Below are positions 7,814-14,954 of a stretch of 15,080 nt of DNA, one piece after another. The notes beneath the pieces are model-generated. The model ran no database searches. It was not told the origin of the DNA and worked only from the letters and a program-made list of their open reading frames with translations. The stretch spans positions 1-15,080 of the forward strand of contig JAGCPM010000217.1 of NCBI GenBank assembly GCA_017965685.1, given 5' to 3'. The DNA comes from Kiritimatiellia bacterium. Its GTDB lineage: Bacteria > Verrucomicrobiota > Kiritimatiellia > RFP12 > UBA1067. Position 1 is the stretch's first letter, and each line of letters begins with the position of its first letter. A program made the position numbers and the translations under genes.

Positions 7814-8730
7814 TCTCTGCCCTCCTTCATTATTTCAATCACGCGGAGCTTTGCGCTGCGCGATCGGGGGTTTGATTTGACTTCGGATTCGCGCGCCGCA
7901 ATGGCGCGCCTTGACACAAGTCTCGCTCGCGGAAGTTTTCCGCGCCACCTCGCGCCGCCCTGCTGGAGCGACTCCTCGCGTCCGGCATGGTCGAGGAAGA
8001 ACCGCTTCACGATTCTGTCGGTCAGCGATTCGAACGTTATCACTGCGAATCGCCCGCCGGGCGCAAGCAGCGAAATGCCGCCTTCGAGTGCCCTTTCGAG
8101 CTCGCCCGTCTCGTCGTTCACCGCCATGCGAAGCGCCTGGAAGACGCGCGTCGCGGGATGCCTGGCCGAGCCCCTTCTCGGGAAACGCCTTTCTATCGCG
8201 CCGGCGAGATCGAGCGTTGTCCTGAACGGCTTCACGGCGCGCTCCTCGACTATCATCCGCGCAAGAAGCTTAGCACGCGGCTCCTCGCCCAGTTCGCGGA
8301 AAAGATTCGCAAGCTCCTCCGCGCCATAGTTGTTCACGATGTCGCCGGCTCTCAGGCCGCACGTCCCATCCATGCGCATGTCAAGGGGTCCCTCGCGCAA
8401 AAAACTGAAGCCACGTCCGGCTTCATCAAGCTGAGGACTCGACACGCCAAGGTCCAGCAATATGCCATCTACATTCTCCCATCCGCGCTCGCGCGCCAAA
8501 TCTGCGATATCGCCGTGGTTGCCTTTCACGACTTCAAGCCCGGCTATCCCCATCGCCGCGACTTCGGCTATCGCCTGCGGATCGCGGTCGATGCCGAGCA
8601 CCGTCCCGCCGCGCGCGACAATCTCCTTCGAGTGTCCGGCACGGCCGAGGGTTGCGTCGATGTAGCGCCCTCCCGGAAATACGGCCAGCGCTTCGAGCGT
8701 TTCTTCGAGAAGGACGGGGATGTGTTTCAT
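7810..8730 (-). CDS. rsmH: 16S rRNA (cytosine(1402)-N4)-methyltransferase RsmH
   Basis: A protein of 306 aa, a usual RsmH length. It methylates N4 of C1402 in the 16S rRNA decoding centre using S-adenosylmethionine. Visible are the family N-terminus HIPVLLEETL, the SAM-binding motif IDATLGRAGHS (24-34), GIDRDPQAI (47-55), DGILLDLGVSSPQLD (88-102), FRTTLDLAGAIE (169-180) and the C-terminal NPRSRSAKLRVIE (287-299). The usual SFHSLEDR motif reads TFESLTDR (232-239). I chose the ATG at 8730 (AAAGGA 8 nt upstream). The in-frame ATG at 8739 (GGAAGG 5 nt upstream) adds Met-Arg-Glu and is equally possible; longer readings would run into mraZ. It begins ~20 bp after mraZ and overlaps ftsL by 4 bp. Confidence 0.95.
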   Translation of the reverse strand: MKHIPVLLEETLEALAVFPGGRYIDATLGRAGHSKEIVARGGTVLGIDRDPQAIAEVAAMGIAGLEVVKGNHGDIADLARERGWENVDGILLDLGVSSPQLDEAGRGFSFLREGPLDMRMDGTCGLRAGDIVNNYGAEELANLFRELGEEPRAKLLARMIVEERAVKPFRTTLDLAGAIERRFPRRGSARHPATRVFQALRMAVNDETGELERALEGGISLLAPGGRFAVITFESLTDRIVKRFFLDHAGREESLQQGGARWRGKLPRARLVSRRAIAARESEVKSNPRSRSAKLRVIEIMKEGRE

Positions 8731-8750
8731 TTCGCGCATCCTTTCCTTCC

Positions 8751-9242
8751 CTAGAAGCCCGCCGCCGCCAACGCGGCGCCAAGCGCGGCCTGATCGACTT
8801 CGCCCTGCGGCGGAATCGCCTTCGGGCTCCACAGCTTGATCATCCTTACCGCACCCACCATCGCGACAGTCGTCGTCAAGTTCGCGAACTGAAGGAGCTT
8901 GTCGCTGATGCGGATGCGGCCCTGAACGTCAAGAACGAGCTGCTCGGAAGCGGAACCTATCGCCGCGAGGTACGGAGCGAGCGCCGGATCAAATAGCGCC
9001 TTCTCGCGCAGTTTCTCGAGACGAGACTCCATCTCTTCGCTGGGAATGAGATTGAGACACCGCTCCCTGCTGTCAGGCATCACGTAGACGTATTCGGGAT
9101 TCCCCATCGCGTTGCGCCATTCGCTGGGAATGGTGAAGCGCTTCTTGGGGTCGAGATTGTGATCGAAGCGACCTACCAGGACGCCCGAAACAACCTTCTC
9201 CCTTGCCGACTCCGCGGCACTCTGACTGCCCTTCTTTGACAT
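8751..9242 (-). CDS. mraZ: MraZ, DNA-binding regulator of the division/cell-wall cluster
   Basis: A protein of 163 aa with two SpoVT/AbrB-like halves, each with the family DxxxR motif: DPKKR (31-35) and DVQGR (105-109). MraZ forms ring-shaped oligomers and binds tandem repeats upstream of its own gene, usually repressing the dcw operon. Family members normally begin a few residues before the first beta-hairpin. Here there is a ~22-residue polar N-terminal extension, and I see no ATG, GTG or TTG in frame that would remove it. No Shine-Dalgarno sequence precedes the ATG, and the inferred transcription start lies only ~5 nt upstream, so the mRNA is probably leaderless. First gene of the rsmH-ftsL-ftsI operon. 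Confidence 0.93.
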   Translation of the reverse strand: MSKKGSQSAAESAREKVVSGVLVGRFDHNLDPKKRFTIPSEWRNAMGNPEYVYVMPDSRERCLNLIPSEEMESRLEKLREKALFDPALAPYLAAIGSASEQLVLDVQGRIRISDKLLQFANLTTTVAMVGAVRMIKLWSPKAIPPQGEVDQAALGAALAAAGF

Positions 9243-9246
9243 TTGT

Positions 9247-9272
9247 TGACACTAGTATACACTTTCTGACAC
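9247..9272 (-). promoter_or_regulatory. Candidate MraZ operator: three GTGT repeats at 10-bp period
   Basis: On the minus strand three direct repeats, GTGTCAGAAA, GTGTATACTA and GTGTCAACAA, follow one another without a gap and end at the mraZ ATG; the plus-strand ACAC cores are at 9249-9252, 9259-9262 and 9269-9272. MraZ boxes in other bacteria are short G-rich direct repeats with a 10-bp period next to mraZ. The middle repeat contains the -10 hexamer, so bound protein would block RNA polymerase. Assignment to MraZ is inference from position and periodicity. Confidence 0.65.
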
Positions 9273-9282
9273 CAAAGCGCAA
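9254..9282 (-). promoter_or_regulatory. Candidate promoter of mraZ-rsmH-ftsL-ftsI
   Basis: TTGCGC (9277-9282) and TATACT (9254-9259) are separated by 17 bp on the minus strand. The predicted start is near 9247, about 5 nt before the mraZ ATG, implying a leaderless transcript. The same -35 and -10 hexamers occur before galM. Confidence 0.65.
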
Positions 9283-9313
9283 GGGGGTAAATGAAAAAAA
9301 ATAAACTTTTTTC

Positions 9314-9340
9314 AAAACCGAAAAGCGTCCGCAAGGATGC
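9314..9340 (-). terminator. Probable intrinsic terminator downstream of the repeat-protein gene
   Basis: On the minus strand GCATCC (9335-9340), loop TTGC and GGACGC (9325-9330) form a 6-bp stem with one G-T wobble, followed directly by TTTT, CGG and TTTT (9314-9324). It would end transcription arriving from the repeat-protein gene just before the mraZ promoter. The stem is short, so strength is uncertain. Confidence 0.5.
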
Positions 9341-9378
9341 GTACGCCCTTCAAACCCCTGTAAATATTGGTATTTCCG

Positions 9379-9578
9379 TTAATTCAAGAGGCGGATAGAC
9401 TTCATGTCAGCCCGTCCTGCGGCAAGACGCCTACAGACATAGGCGCGGGTGGCACTGGAATCGTTGCGCTCTTTAGCGCGGGCAAGCGTCCCGCTCCGGC
9501 CCGCTCCGCCGCGTAGCCTTCGGTGCCGGTAAGCGTCCTGCCTGGGCCAGCTCCGCCGGGCCTTGCCGCAAGGCACGT
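9379..9578. other. Hairpin- and repeat-rich non-coding stretch between the repeat protein and mraZ
   Basis: I see no convincing gene here. Three clean hairpins occur: GCCTTG/CAAGGC at 9560-9574 (starting 4 nt after the repeat-protein stop), GCGCT-CTTT-AGCGC at 9466-9479, and CGCCTA/TAGGCG at 9428-9445. A 31-bp imperfect direct repeat is also present. The stretch is much richer in G+C than the gene it follows. It may be the 3' untranslated region or a dispersed intergenic repeat. A small open frame on the minus strand (9379-9576) has no ribosome site or recognisable domain. Confidence 0.5.
9481..9558. repeat. Imperfect 31-bp direct repeat, two copies at 47-bp spacing
   Basis: Copy 1 at 9481-9511 and copy 2 at 9528-9558 agree at 25 of 31 positions by eye; both begin GGYAAGCGTCC and end GCTCCGCCG. 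They lie in the non-coding region 3' of the repeat-protein gene. Function unknown. Confidence 0.7.
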
Positions 9579-12500
9579 CTACTCCACCATTTTCGACACC
9601 TTGATGCGGTAAAACACGGCATTGCCGGCTGGCTTTTCCGGCTTGGTAATATTCACCGTATCGCCAGTCGCCATCGTAGCTCCGCCAGATTTGGTCTTGG
9701 CGGCATCATTCGGGAAGCCAATCTCGTTTGACGCCTCCATAGAATAGTATAGCCCCGGCTTGGCGGATTTCACCGTCGATTCCATAGCATCGTCATCAAG
9801 CACCGCCTCAATGACATTCGCGACAGATTCCTCATTGTCGCCCGGCGTAGCTTCCTCAAACACGGCTTCCTTGTCCAGCGTCGCCGTCGCAAGATTCACT
9901 ACTCCACTCGAATCTGGGACAAGGCTCGACTCTGCAATATAACTCGTTATGTCGTTGCCACTGCTCACAACCTTTATCGCAGCACCATTTGGCTTCACGG
10001 TCTGCACATCTGCCTTCACTTCGACCGTCACCTTCTCTGGCTCTACTCCATCAGGAATGGTAACGACAACCGCCTGGTTCTCGTCACTCGGCTTGATGGT
10101 ATAGCCATTCTCCGCATCGCCTGTAATAACTGCAGAGGGATCGTCTGGGATGGAAGGCACAGCCTCGTAACCAGCGGCAATCCAAACAACGTCTTTTATC
10201 CACCCGCAATCATCACCACGACTGACGCTGCCATCCTTGGAATATGTCCACTTCAATGTATGGATCCCATCTGAATCAAGATCATACGTCTTCTCCGCCC
10301 ATCCTCCAGCCGTTCCACTGATAACATCCTTAGATTCTCCATCTATGTAGAATATCAGTTTGTCATAACCTGATTCCGACGAAACATTCCACGAGAACGA
10401 CAACACTCCAGCTCCGGATACATTTTTTATTATGCTTGTTTGCCCATAGTCGGTTATGCATCCACTCTTCCAGCTACCGTCAGACTCCTGCGTCCAATCC
10501 TCACCTTCAAACGAAAACTGTTGCTCCTCCCAATGCGCATAGAGCGTGATATTCGAATTAAGAACCGTTGAAACCGTGACAAGTGTCCCGCCTACAGGCG
10601 ATGTATACCAACCTTTGAAAGAAAAACCTGCCTTCACTGGAGTCGGCATATTTCCTATTGCTTCGCCAGATATAACATACTGCAATCCTTCGGCAACACT
10701 ACCTCCTGTAGCATCATACGCAATTCCGACACATTCTGCCCAATGCGCATAGAGAACAACATCCGCCTCCAGAATCGTTTCGGAAGTAACAAGAGAACCG
10801 CCATCCCGCAAAGTATACCAACCCTTAAACCCAAATCCCTGAAATATGGCCTCTGGCAATTCGCCTAAAGCATATCCTGCCAAACATTCTTTCCGATCAT
10901 CGGACACAACTCCACCATTGGCATCAAACATTATCGTAACATAATTCAAATCGGAAAGCGACGGAGTGTCGCCATCATAGTACACTATTCGCATCTTCGG
11001 TATCTGGTCATAGTCGAATATCTCGGACTCCCTCCCTTGGAACCATCTGGGCAACACGACAATATCAAGCTTCGGGCAACGGCTGAATGCTTGGCTTCCT
11101 ATGCTCGTAACGCTGTTTGGGATTACAATACTCGTCAATTCCGAGCAGCCTGCGAACGCACAGAACCGTATCTCCATTACACTGTCAGGGATGACGACTT
11201 TCTCTAGATAAGGCGTGTCGAACACAGGATTGCCATACCAGTCACCAATCGCCGTAACACCATCTGGAACAACCACTTCTGTTGCGCCATTCAGTTTAAC
11301 CGATTTTAGCTGGCCGTATGAAATCGTGAATTCCGGCTCAACATAATAAACGCGCTCCACATTGCTTGGACACTGCCAGAAACTGACACTTTGCATTTCA
11401 TTCTCCAGTGTCTTTGGAATGTATATCGTCTGCAATGCGCTACAATCCACAAATGCGAATTGGCTGATATTTGTTACGCTTGACGGTATTTTAATACTGG
11501 TGATGCCAGAGCATCCTTTGAAAGCATAAGGGGCGATATACGTTATGTTATCTCGCTCGCCACCATATTCATCCGTCACCCTTTTAGGTATCTCCACCGC
11601 ACCAGATAGCGGATTCCCGTCAAGCCAAAGCCCTTCACTCGCGTAATAAAGCGGGTTGGCCCACGCAGAGGATTCGTATCTATTGTCAAACGAAATGGCG
11701 CACCACGCCGACAGATTGGATATGTAAACTCTCTTTATGCAGTTGCAATCTAAAAACGCCATATCACCGACACTCGCCACATTCGCTCCAATCGAAACTT
11801 CTTCCAGATTACTGCATCTATCGAATGCATAGTTGGGTATTTCAACAATGCCGTCTGGAATATTGATGCTTTTCAGGCTGGAACAGTAGGCAAACGAGTA
11901 TTCACCAATGGACGTAAGCGATTCGGGAAGTCTTACGCTTTGCAGACTTGCCCACCCCTTAAACGCGCCTTCGCCTATTGTTGTGACACCTTCTGGGATT
12001 GTTAAATCCGTAAGCAGTGAATCATTGACATAAACTCTCAATTGGGGTTGAGATCCAAACGGACTGGCAACGACCGAATTCAACCATGAATCTATGGATG
12101 CAAGGTGGAGATCCTCCAATGAACTGCCGCCAAACGCACCATCTCCGACATTGGATATGCCCGTTCCAATCGAAACACTGACAAGACTATCACACCCTTG
12201 GAACGACTTCGGTCCCAAACTTTCCAAACTATCCGGCAAGACAACTTCGGTTAATGAACTACAACCAGCAAAAGCACTTTCCCCTATAGATTTGAGACCT
12301 TCGGAGAAAGTTACGCTAACCAAGTTGGTGCATCCATAGAAAGCGCCATAGCCAATATCCGTAACGCTAGACGGGAATACAATATCCTCAATGTCGCGAC
12401 AGTAATCGCAAAACACCCACTCCTCTATGCTAACAACATTGTCAGGAATAACAATGCTTGTAGCACCATTAGGCTCTAACGACGTTAAAACGCCATCGGA

Positions 12501-14495
12501 GTCTATCTCAAACGACGCCCCTTTCTGCCAACGAGCATAAAGCGTAACATTTTTTCTTATAACACTTGTCGAGCATACACTATCGCCTCCTTCTGGTGCT
12601 GAGTACCAACCAATAAAAGCATATCCGTCTCTAGTCGCTATTGGCAATTCACCAATAGGCTCTTTTGGACTTACTTTCATTGTCTCAAGTGCAACACATC
12701 CGCCATTTGCATCAAATGTTATTTCTACAAGGCTCTCATAGTGAGCGTAAAGTGTAGTATCCGCTGTCATAGTAGTTGCGCTTGTTACCAACTCACCGCC
12801 GTCCGGTTGAGTGTACCAACCAACAAACCCATATCCAGCCTTATATGCTGTCGGAAGACTCCCTACAACTACACCTGGATATAGGTACATGACTTTTGAC
12901 TTGTTCGTCGCTTCGCCACCGTTGGCATCAAAGTTTATAAATATCTTATTTGGCGGATTCCCGTCATACTCTATCATTTTCAAATTGGGAGACCGAGTGT
13001 AATAGGCATAATTATCATAGTCATTATCATCAAAAGAATCTTTCAGTGCTTTAGGTATAAGTACATATTCAAGATTGGTACATCCGGAAAACGCCAACCA
13101 ACTAAGAACCTCTACGCTATTGGGAATCATTGCACTCGTGAGATTACAACAATGACAAAATGCGTACGAGGAAACACTAACAACACTTTCAGGGATTGTT
13201 ATATCCGTAAGATTGACACAACCCCAAAATGCACTATCACCAATATTCGTTACCGAATTGGGAATTGTTACGCTAACTAGATTTGTACAATCCTCGAACG
13301 CTCCATAGTTTATACGCATCACGCCATTACCTATACACAAGTCAACAAGGCCTGAACAATTTTTGAATGCATAATCTCCAATGTTTGTAACTGAATTAGG
13401 GATAATTACACTTGTCAGGCCATGTCTCCCCAAAAAAGCTGCCTCTCTTATGCTCCGCACACAATCCGGGATCGTTACATTCCCATTTACGCCACTCAAA
13501 AGTTCTCCCTCATGTTCGTAATAGTTAGCTACCAAAAGGCCATTAGTGGCGAACAACCAACTACTGTCTGATGCTACATCAAATGCCCTTAATTCGCCTA
13601 AGTAATCGAATAATGTAAGATCTATGCTCTTCACACTGGCGGGAATTGACAAACTTGTAAGCCCTGTAAATCTAATGCCAGATAATCCTTCTACAGTTTT
13701 TACACATTCTGGGATAATAACATCCCCACTCAACCCTGCAAGAAGAGACGTCCTGTCTTTTGAGAGTAAAAGTCCATTTACAGATGCGAACCATGGATTG
13801 TCTGTTGCGACAACAAAGGTATTCAGGCTAGAACATCCTGCAAAAGCGCCGTCACCAATCCACATCAGACTTTCATGAATTGACAAACTTGACAAACTTT
13901 CGCAATCTTCAAACGCCCATGCGCCAATATCCCTTACTCCATCAGGAACATTCAAATTTTTCAAAGACCGACAACCCCGAAATGCAAACGGTCCTATGAG
14001 ACAGCCAGAAGGGAGTGTCACATCTGACAACTTATCACAATACTCAAACACGGAGTCGTACAATGCCACTGAATTTGGGATAGCGATGCTAACAAGATTG
14101 CTACAATATCTGAACGAACCAGAACCAATATATTTTACAGAATCAGGGATTGTTACTTTTACAAGTTTGCTACACCCATTAAATGCATCGTCTCCAATAC
14201 TCGTCACACCATCAGGAATCAATACGCTTGTAATATTAGTGCACCCGGAGAACGCCGAGGCTCCTATACTCGTTACTGGATAATATTCGCCAGCCGGAGC
14301 ACCATCTATGTAATACTCTGGCAAAACAGTTGGTATGACAATTTCTCCAGCGGCTTTTGGATACATGCCCTTTATTTCTATTTCTTTCCCACTAACAGTG
14401 TATTGCCAATTATCAAATCCTCCACCATACACTTTGAGAGATGGGACAAAAACTACTCCCATCACCAAAACAGCACATGAATATTTTATCGTCAT
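9579..14495 (-). CDS. Very large secreted BspA-like leucine-rich-repeat protein with InlB-type B-repeats
   Basis: A protein of 1638 aa with an N-terminal signal peptide (~1-24). LRR_5/BspA-type repeats (consensus like LTSVIIPNSVTNIGDYAF) fill ~70-510 and ~662-1175. Two pairs of InlB/Listeria-Bacteroides B-repeats (FDANGG ... GWYT ... LYAHW) follow each block at ~518-656 and ~1186-1322. A beta-sandwich-like domain (~1327-1442; SESGYDKLIFYIDG, SKDGSV, GWIKDVVW) and a C-terminal region (~1443-1638) ending FYRIKVSKMVE complete it. No transmembrane anchor, LPxTG or enzyme motif is seen. BspA-type proteins are surface or secreted adhesins that bind host proteins or glycans; here that is inference. 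The start has AAGGTGA 7 nt upstream. The gene is A+T-richer than its left-hand neighbours, suggesting transfer or repeat expansion. Confidence 0.9.
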   Translation of the reverse strand: MTIKYSCAVLVMGVVFVPSLKVYGGGFDNWQYTVSGKEIEIKGMYPKAAGEIVIPTVLPEYYIDGAPAGEYYPVTSIGASAFSGCTNITSVLIPDGVTSIGDDAFNGCSKLVKVTIPDSVKYIGSGSFRYCSNLVSIAIPNSVALYDSVFEYCDKLSDVTLPSGCLIGPFAFRGCRSLKNLNVPDGVRDIGAWAFEDCESLSSLSIHESLMWIGDGAFAGCSSLNTFVVATDNPWFASVNGLLLSKDRTSLLAGLSGDVIIPECVKTVEGLSGIRFTGLTSLSIPASVKSIDLTLFDYLGELRAFDVASDSSWLFATNGLLVANYYEHEGELLSGVNGNVTIPDCVRSIREAAFLGRHGLTSVIIPNSVTNIGDYAFKNCSGLVDLCIGNGVMRINYGAFEDCTNLVSVTIPNSVTNIGDSAFWGCVNLTDITIPESVVSVSSYAFCHCCNLTSAMIPNSVEVLSWLAFSGCTNLEYVLIPKALKDSFDDNDYDNYAYYTRSPNLKMIEYDGNPPNKIFINFDANGGEATNKSKVMYLYPGVVVGSLPTAYKAGYGFVGWYTQPDGGELVTSATTMTADTTLYAHYESLVEITFDANGGCVALETMKVSPKEPIGELPIATRDGYAFIGWYSAPEGGDSVCSTSVIRKNVTLYARWQKGASFEIDSDGVLTSLEPNGATSIVIPDNVVSIEEWVFCDYCRDIEDIVFPSSVTDIGYGAFYGCTNLVSVTFSEGLKSIGESAFAGCSSLTEVVLPDSLESLGPKSFQGCDSLVSVSIGTGISNVGDGAFGGSSLEDLHLASIDSWLNSVVASPFGSQPQLRVYVNDSLLTDLTIPEGVTTIGEGAFKGWASLQSVRLPESLTSIGEYSFAYCSSLKSINIPDGIVEIPNYAFDRCSNLEEVSIGANVASVGDMAFLDCNCIKRVYISNLSAWCAISFDNRYESSAWANPLYYASEGLWLDGNPLSGAVEIPKRVTDEYGGERDNITYIAPYAFKGCSGITSIKIPSSVTNISQFAFVDCSALQTIYIPKTLENEMQSVSFWQCPSNVERVYYVEPEFTISYGQLKSVKLNGATEVVVPDGVTAIGDWYGNPVFDTPYLEKVVIPDSVMEIRFCAFAGCSELTSIVIPNSVTSIGSQAFSRCPKLDIVVLPRWFQGRESEIFDYDQIPKMRIVYYDGDTPSLSDLNYVTIMFDANGGVVSDDRKECLAGYALGELPEAIFQGFGFKGWYTLRDGGSLVTSETILEADVVLYAHWAECVGIAYDATGGSVAEGLQYVISGEAIGNMPTPVKAGFSFKGWYTSPVGGTLVTVSTVLNSNITLYAHWEEQQFSFEGEDWTQESDGSWKSGCITDYGQTSIIKNVSGAGVLSFSWNVSSESGYDKLIFYIDGESKDVISGTAGGWAEKTYDLDSDGIHTLKWTYSKDGSVSRGDDCGWIKDVVWIAAGYEAVPSIPDDPSAVITGDAENGYTIKPSDENQAVVVTIPDGVEPEKVTVEVKADVQTVKPNGAAIKVVSSGNDITSYIAESSLVPDSSGVVNLATATLDKEAVFEEATPGDNEESVANVIEAVLDDDAMESTVKSAKPGLYYSMEASNEIGFPNDAAKTKSGGATMATGDTVNITKPEKPAGNAVFYRIKVSKMVE

Positions 14496-14502
14496 CTTGC
14501 CA

Positions 14503-14509
14503 TCACCTT
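14503..14509 (-). promoter_or_regulatory. Ribosome binding site of the repeat protein
   Basis: AAGGTGA on the minus strand, 7 nt before the ATG at 14495. It supports this start, and the following residues read as a signal peptide. Confidence 0.75.
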
Positions 14510-14563
14510 TACCTGCACCTTGATTTCATTAGCTAACCAACTCTCGGCGCAGAATAGAAGAGT

Positions 14564-14603
14564 GGCGTGCCTTACATTCTCATGTCTAGTGTGAGGCATC
14601 GCC
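14564..14603 (-). promoter_or_regulatory. Nested hairpin close to the repeat-protein start
   Basis: GGCG and GCCT (14564-14567, 14569-14572) pair with AGGC and CGCC (14594-14597, 14600-14603) around a small internal loop, and an ACAT/ATGT mini-hairpin lies inside. It sits ~70 nt before the start codon and does not cover the ribosome site. There is no T-run after it, so it is not a terminator. Confidence 0.45.
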
Positions 14604-14954
14604 AAACGCCTTTGAAAAAACATGATGAGAAGACACGCCACGTGGATTGCCACGTAGCGCAACCCTCGTATCGCGCTTTTTCATAATTCAACTTTGGCGA
14701 AGTTTCACACTAAGCATACGATACGCTGTTGCGTACGTCGCCCTCCTTCGCGGCTTGCGCCGACTACGGAGGACAGGTTGCGGTCCTTTCGGGATTCCGC
14801 AACTCCTCGTTTAGCCGCCATTGCGCACGGCTTAGCGAGGTTCTGGCATCCACCAATCGTTCGATCGGCTTCAGCCCGGTGGCGGGAGCATTGTGCCTCC
14901 CGCCGTTATCAAAGAGCCTTGTTCCTGACGAATCCTTTCCCCAAGAACATTGTT

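Larger units (their letters stand above)
14496..14948 (-). ncRNA. Candidate structured 5' leader or non-coding RNA upstream of the repeat protein
   Basis: About 450 nt without a convincing gene lie between the promoter at 14955-14984 and the ATG at 14495. Inverted repeats (plus coordinates): 14920-14949 (8 bp, one wobble), 14881-14904 (8 bp perfect), 14853-14868 (6 bp with a GAAC loop), 14805-14840 (two 5-bp helices around an internal loop), 14777-14803 (7 bp), 14742-14772 (5 bp, internal loop, 4 bp closed by a GCAA GNRA tetraloop), 14722-14735, 14690-14704, 14656-14677, 14640-14655 (6 bp) and 14564-14603 (8 bp with an internal loop). I do not recognise RNase P, tmRNA, 6S or SRP RNA. It could be a regulatory leader, an independent RNA ending near the T-run at 14615-14620, or a dispersed repeat. 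Confidence 0.45.

Noticed and set aside
9379..9576. Small minus-strand open frame (65 aa) after the repeat-protein gene
   Set aside because: It spans a direct repeat and three hairpins, has no ribosome site, and its Arg/Ala-rich composition fits G+C-rich non-coding DNA.
9579..14495. Periodic repeats in this region as a CRISPR array
   Set aside because: The periodicity is that of translated leucine-rich repeats in one uninterrupted frame; there are no identical repeats with unique spacers.
14615..14655. ACGTGG-CAAT-CCACGT hairpin plus TTTTTT as an intrinsic terminator of the upstream RNA
   Set aside because: About 19 nt separate the stem from the T-run, too far for a canonical terminator; kept only as a possible 3' end to test.
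14640..14950. RNase P RNA, tmRNA, 6S or SRP RNA as identity of the structured region
   Set aside because: No RNase P conserved cores, no tRNA-like end with TpsiC arm for tmRNA, no single long bulged stem for 6S, no SRP GGAA-loop helix; none fits.
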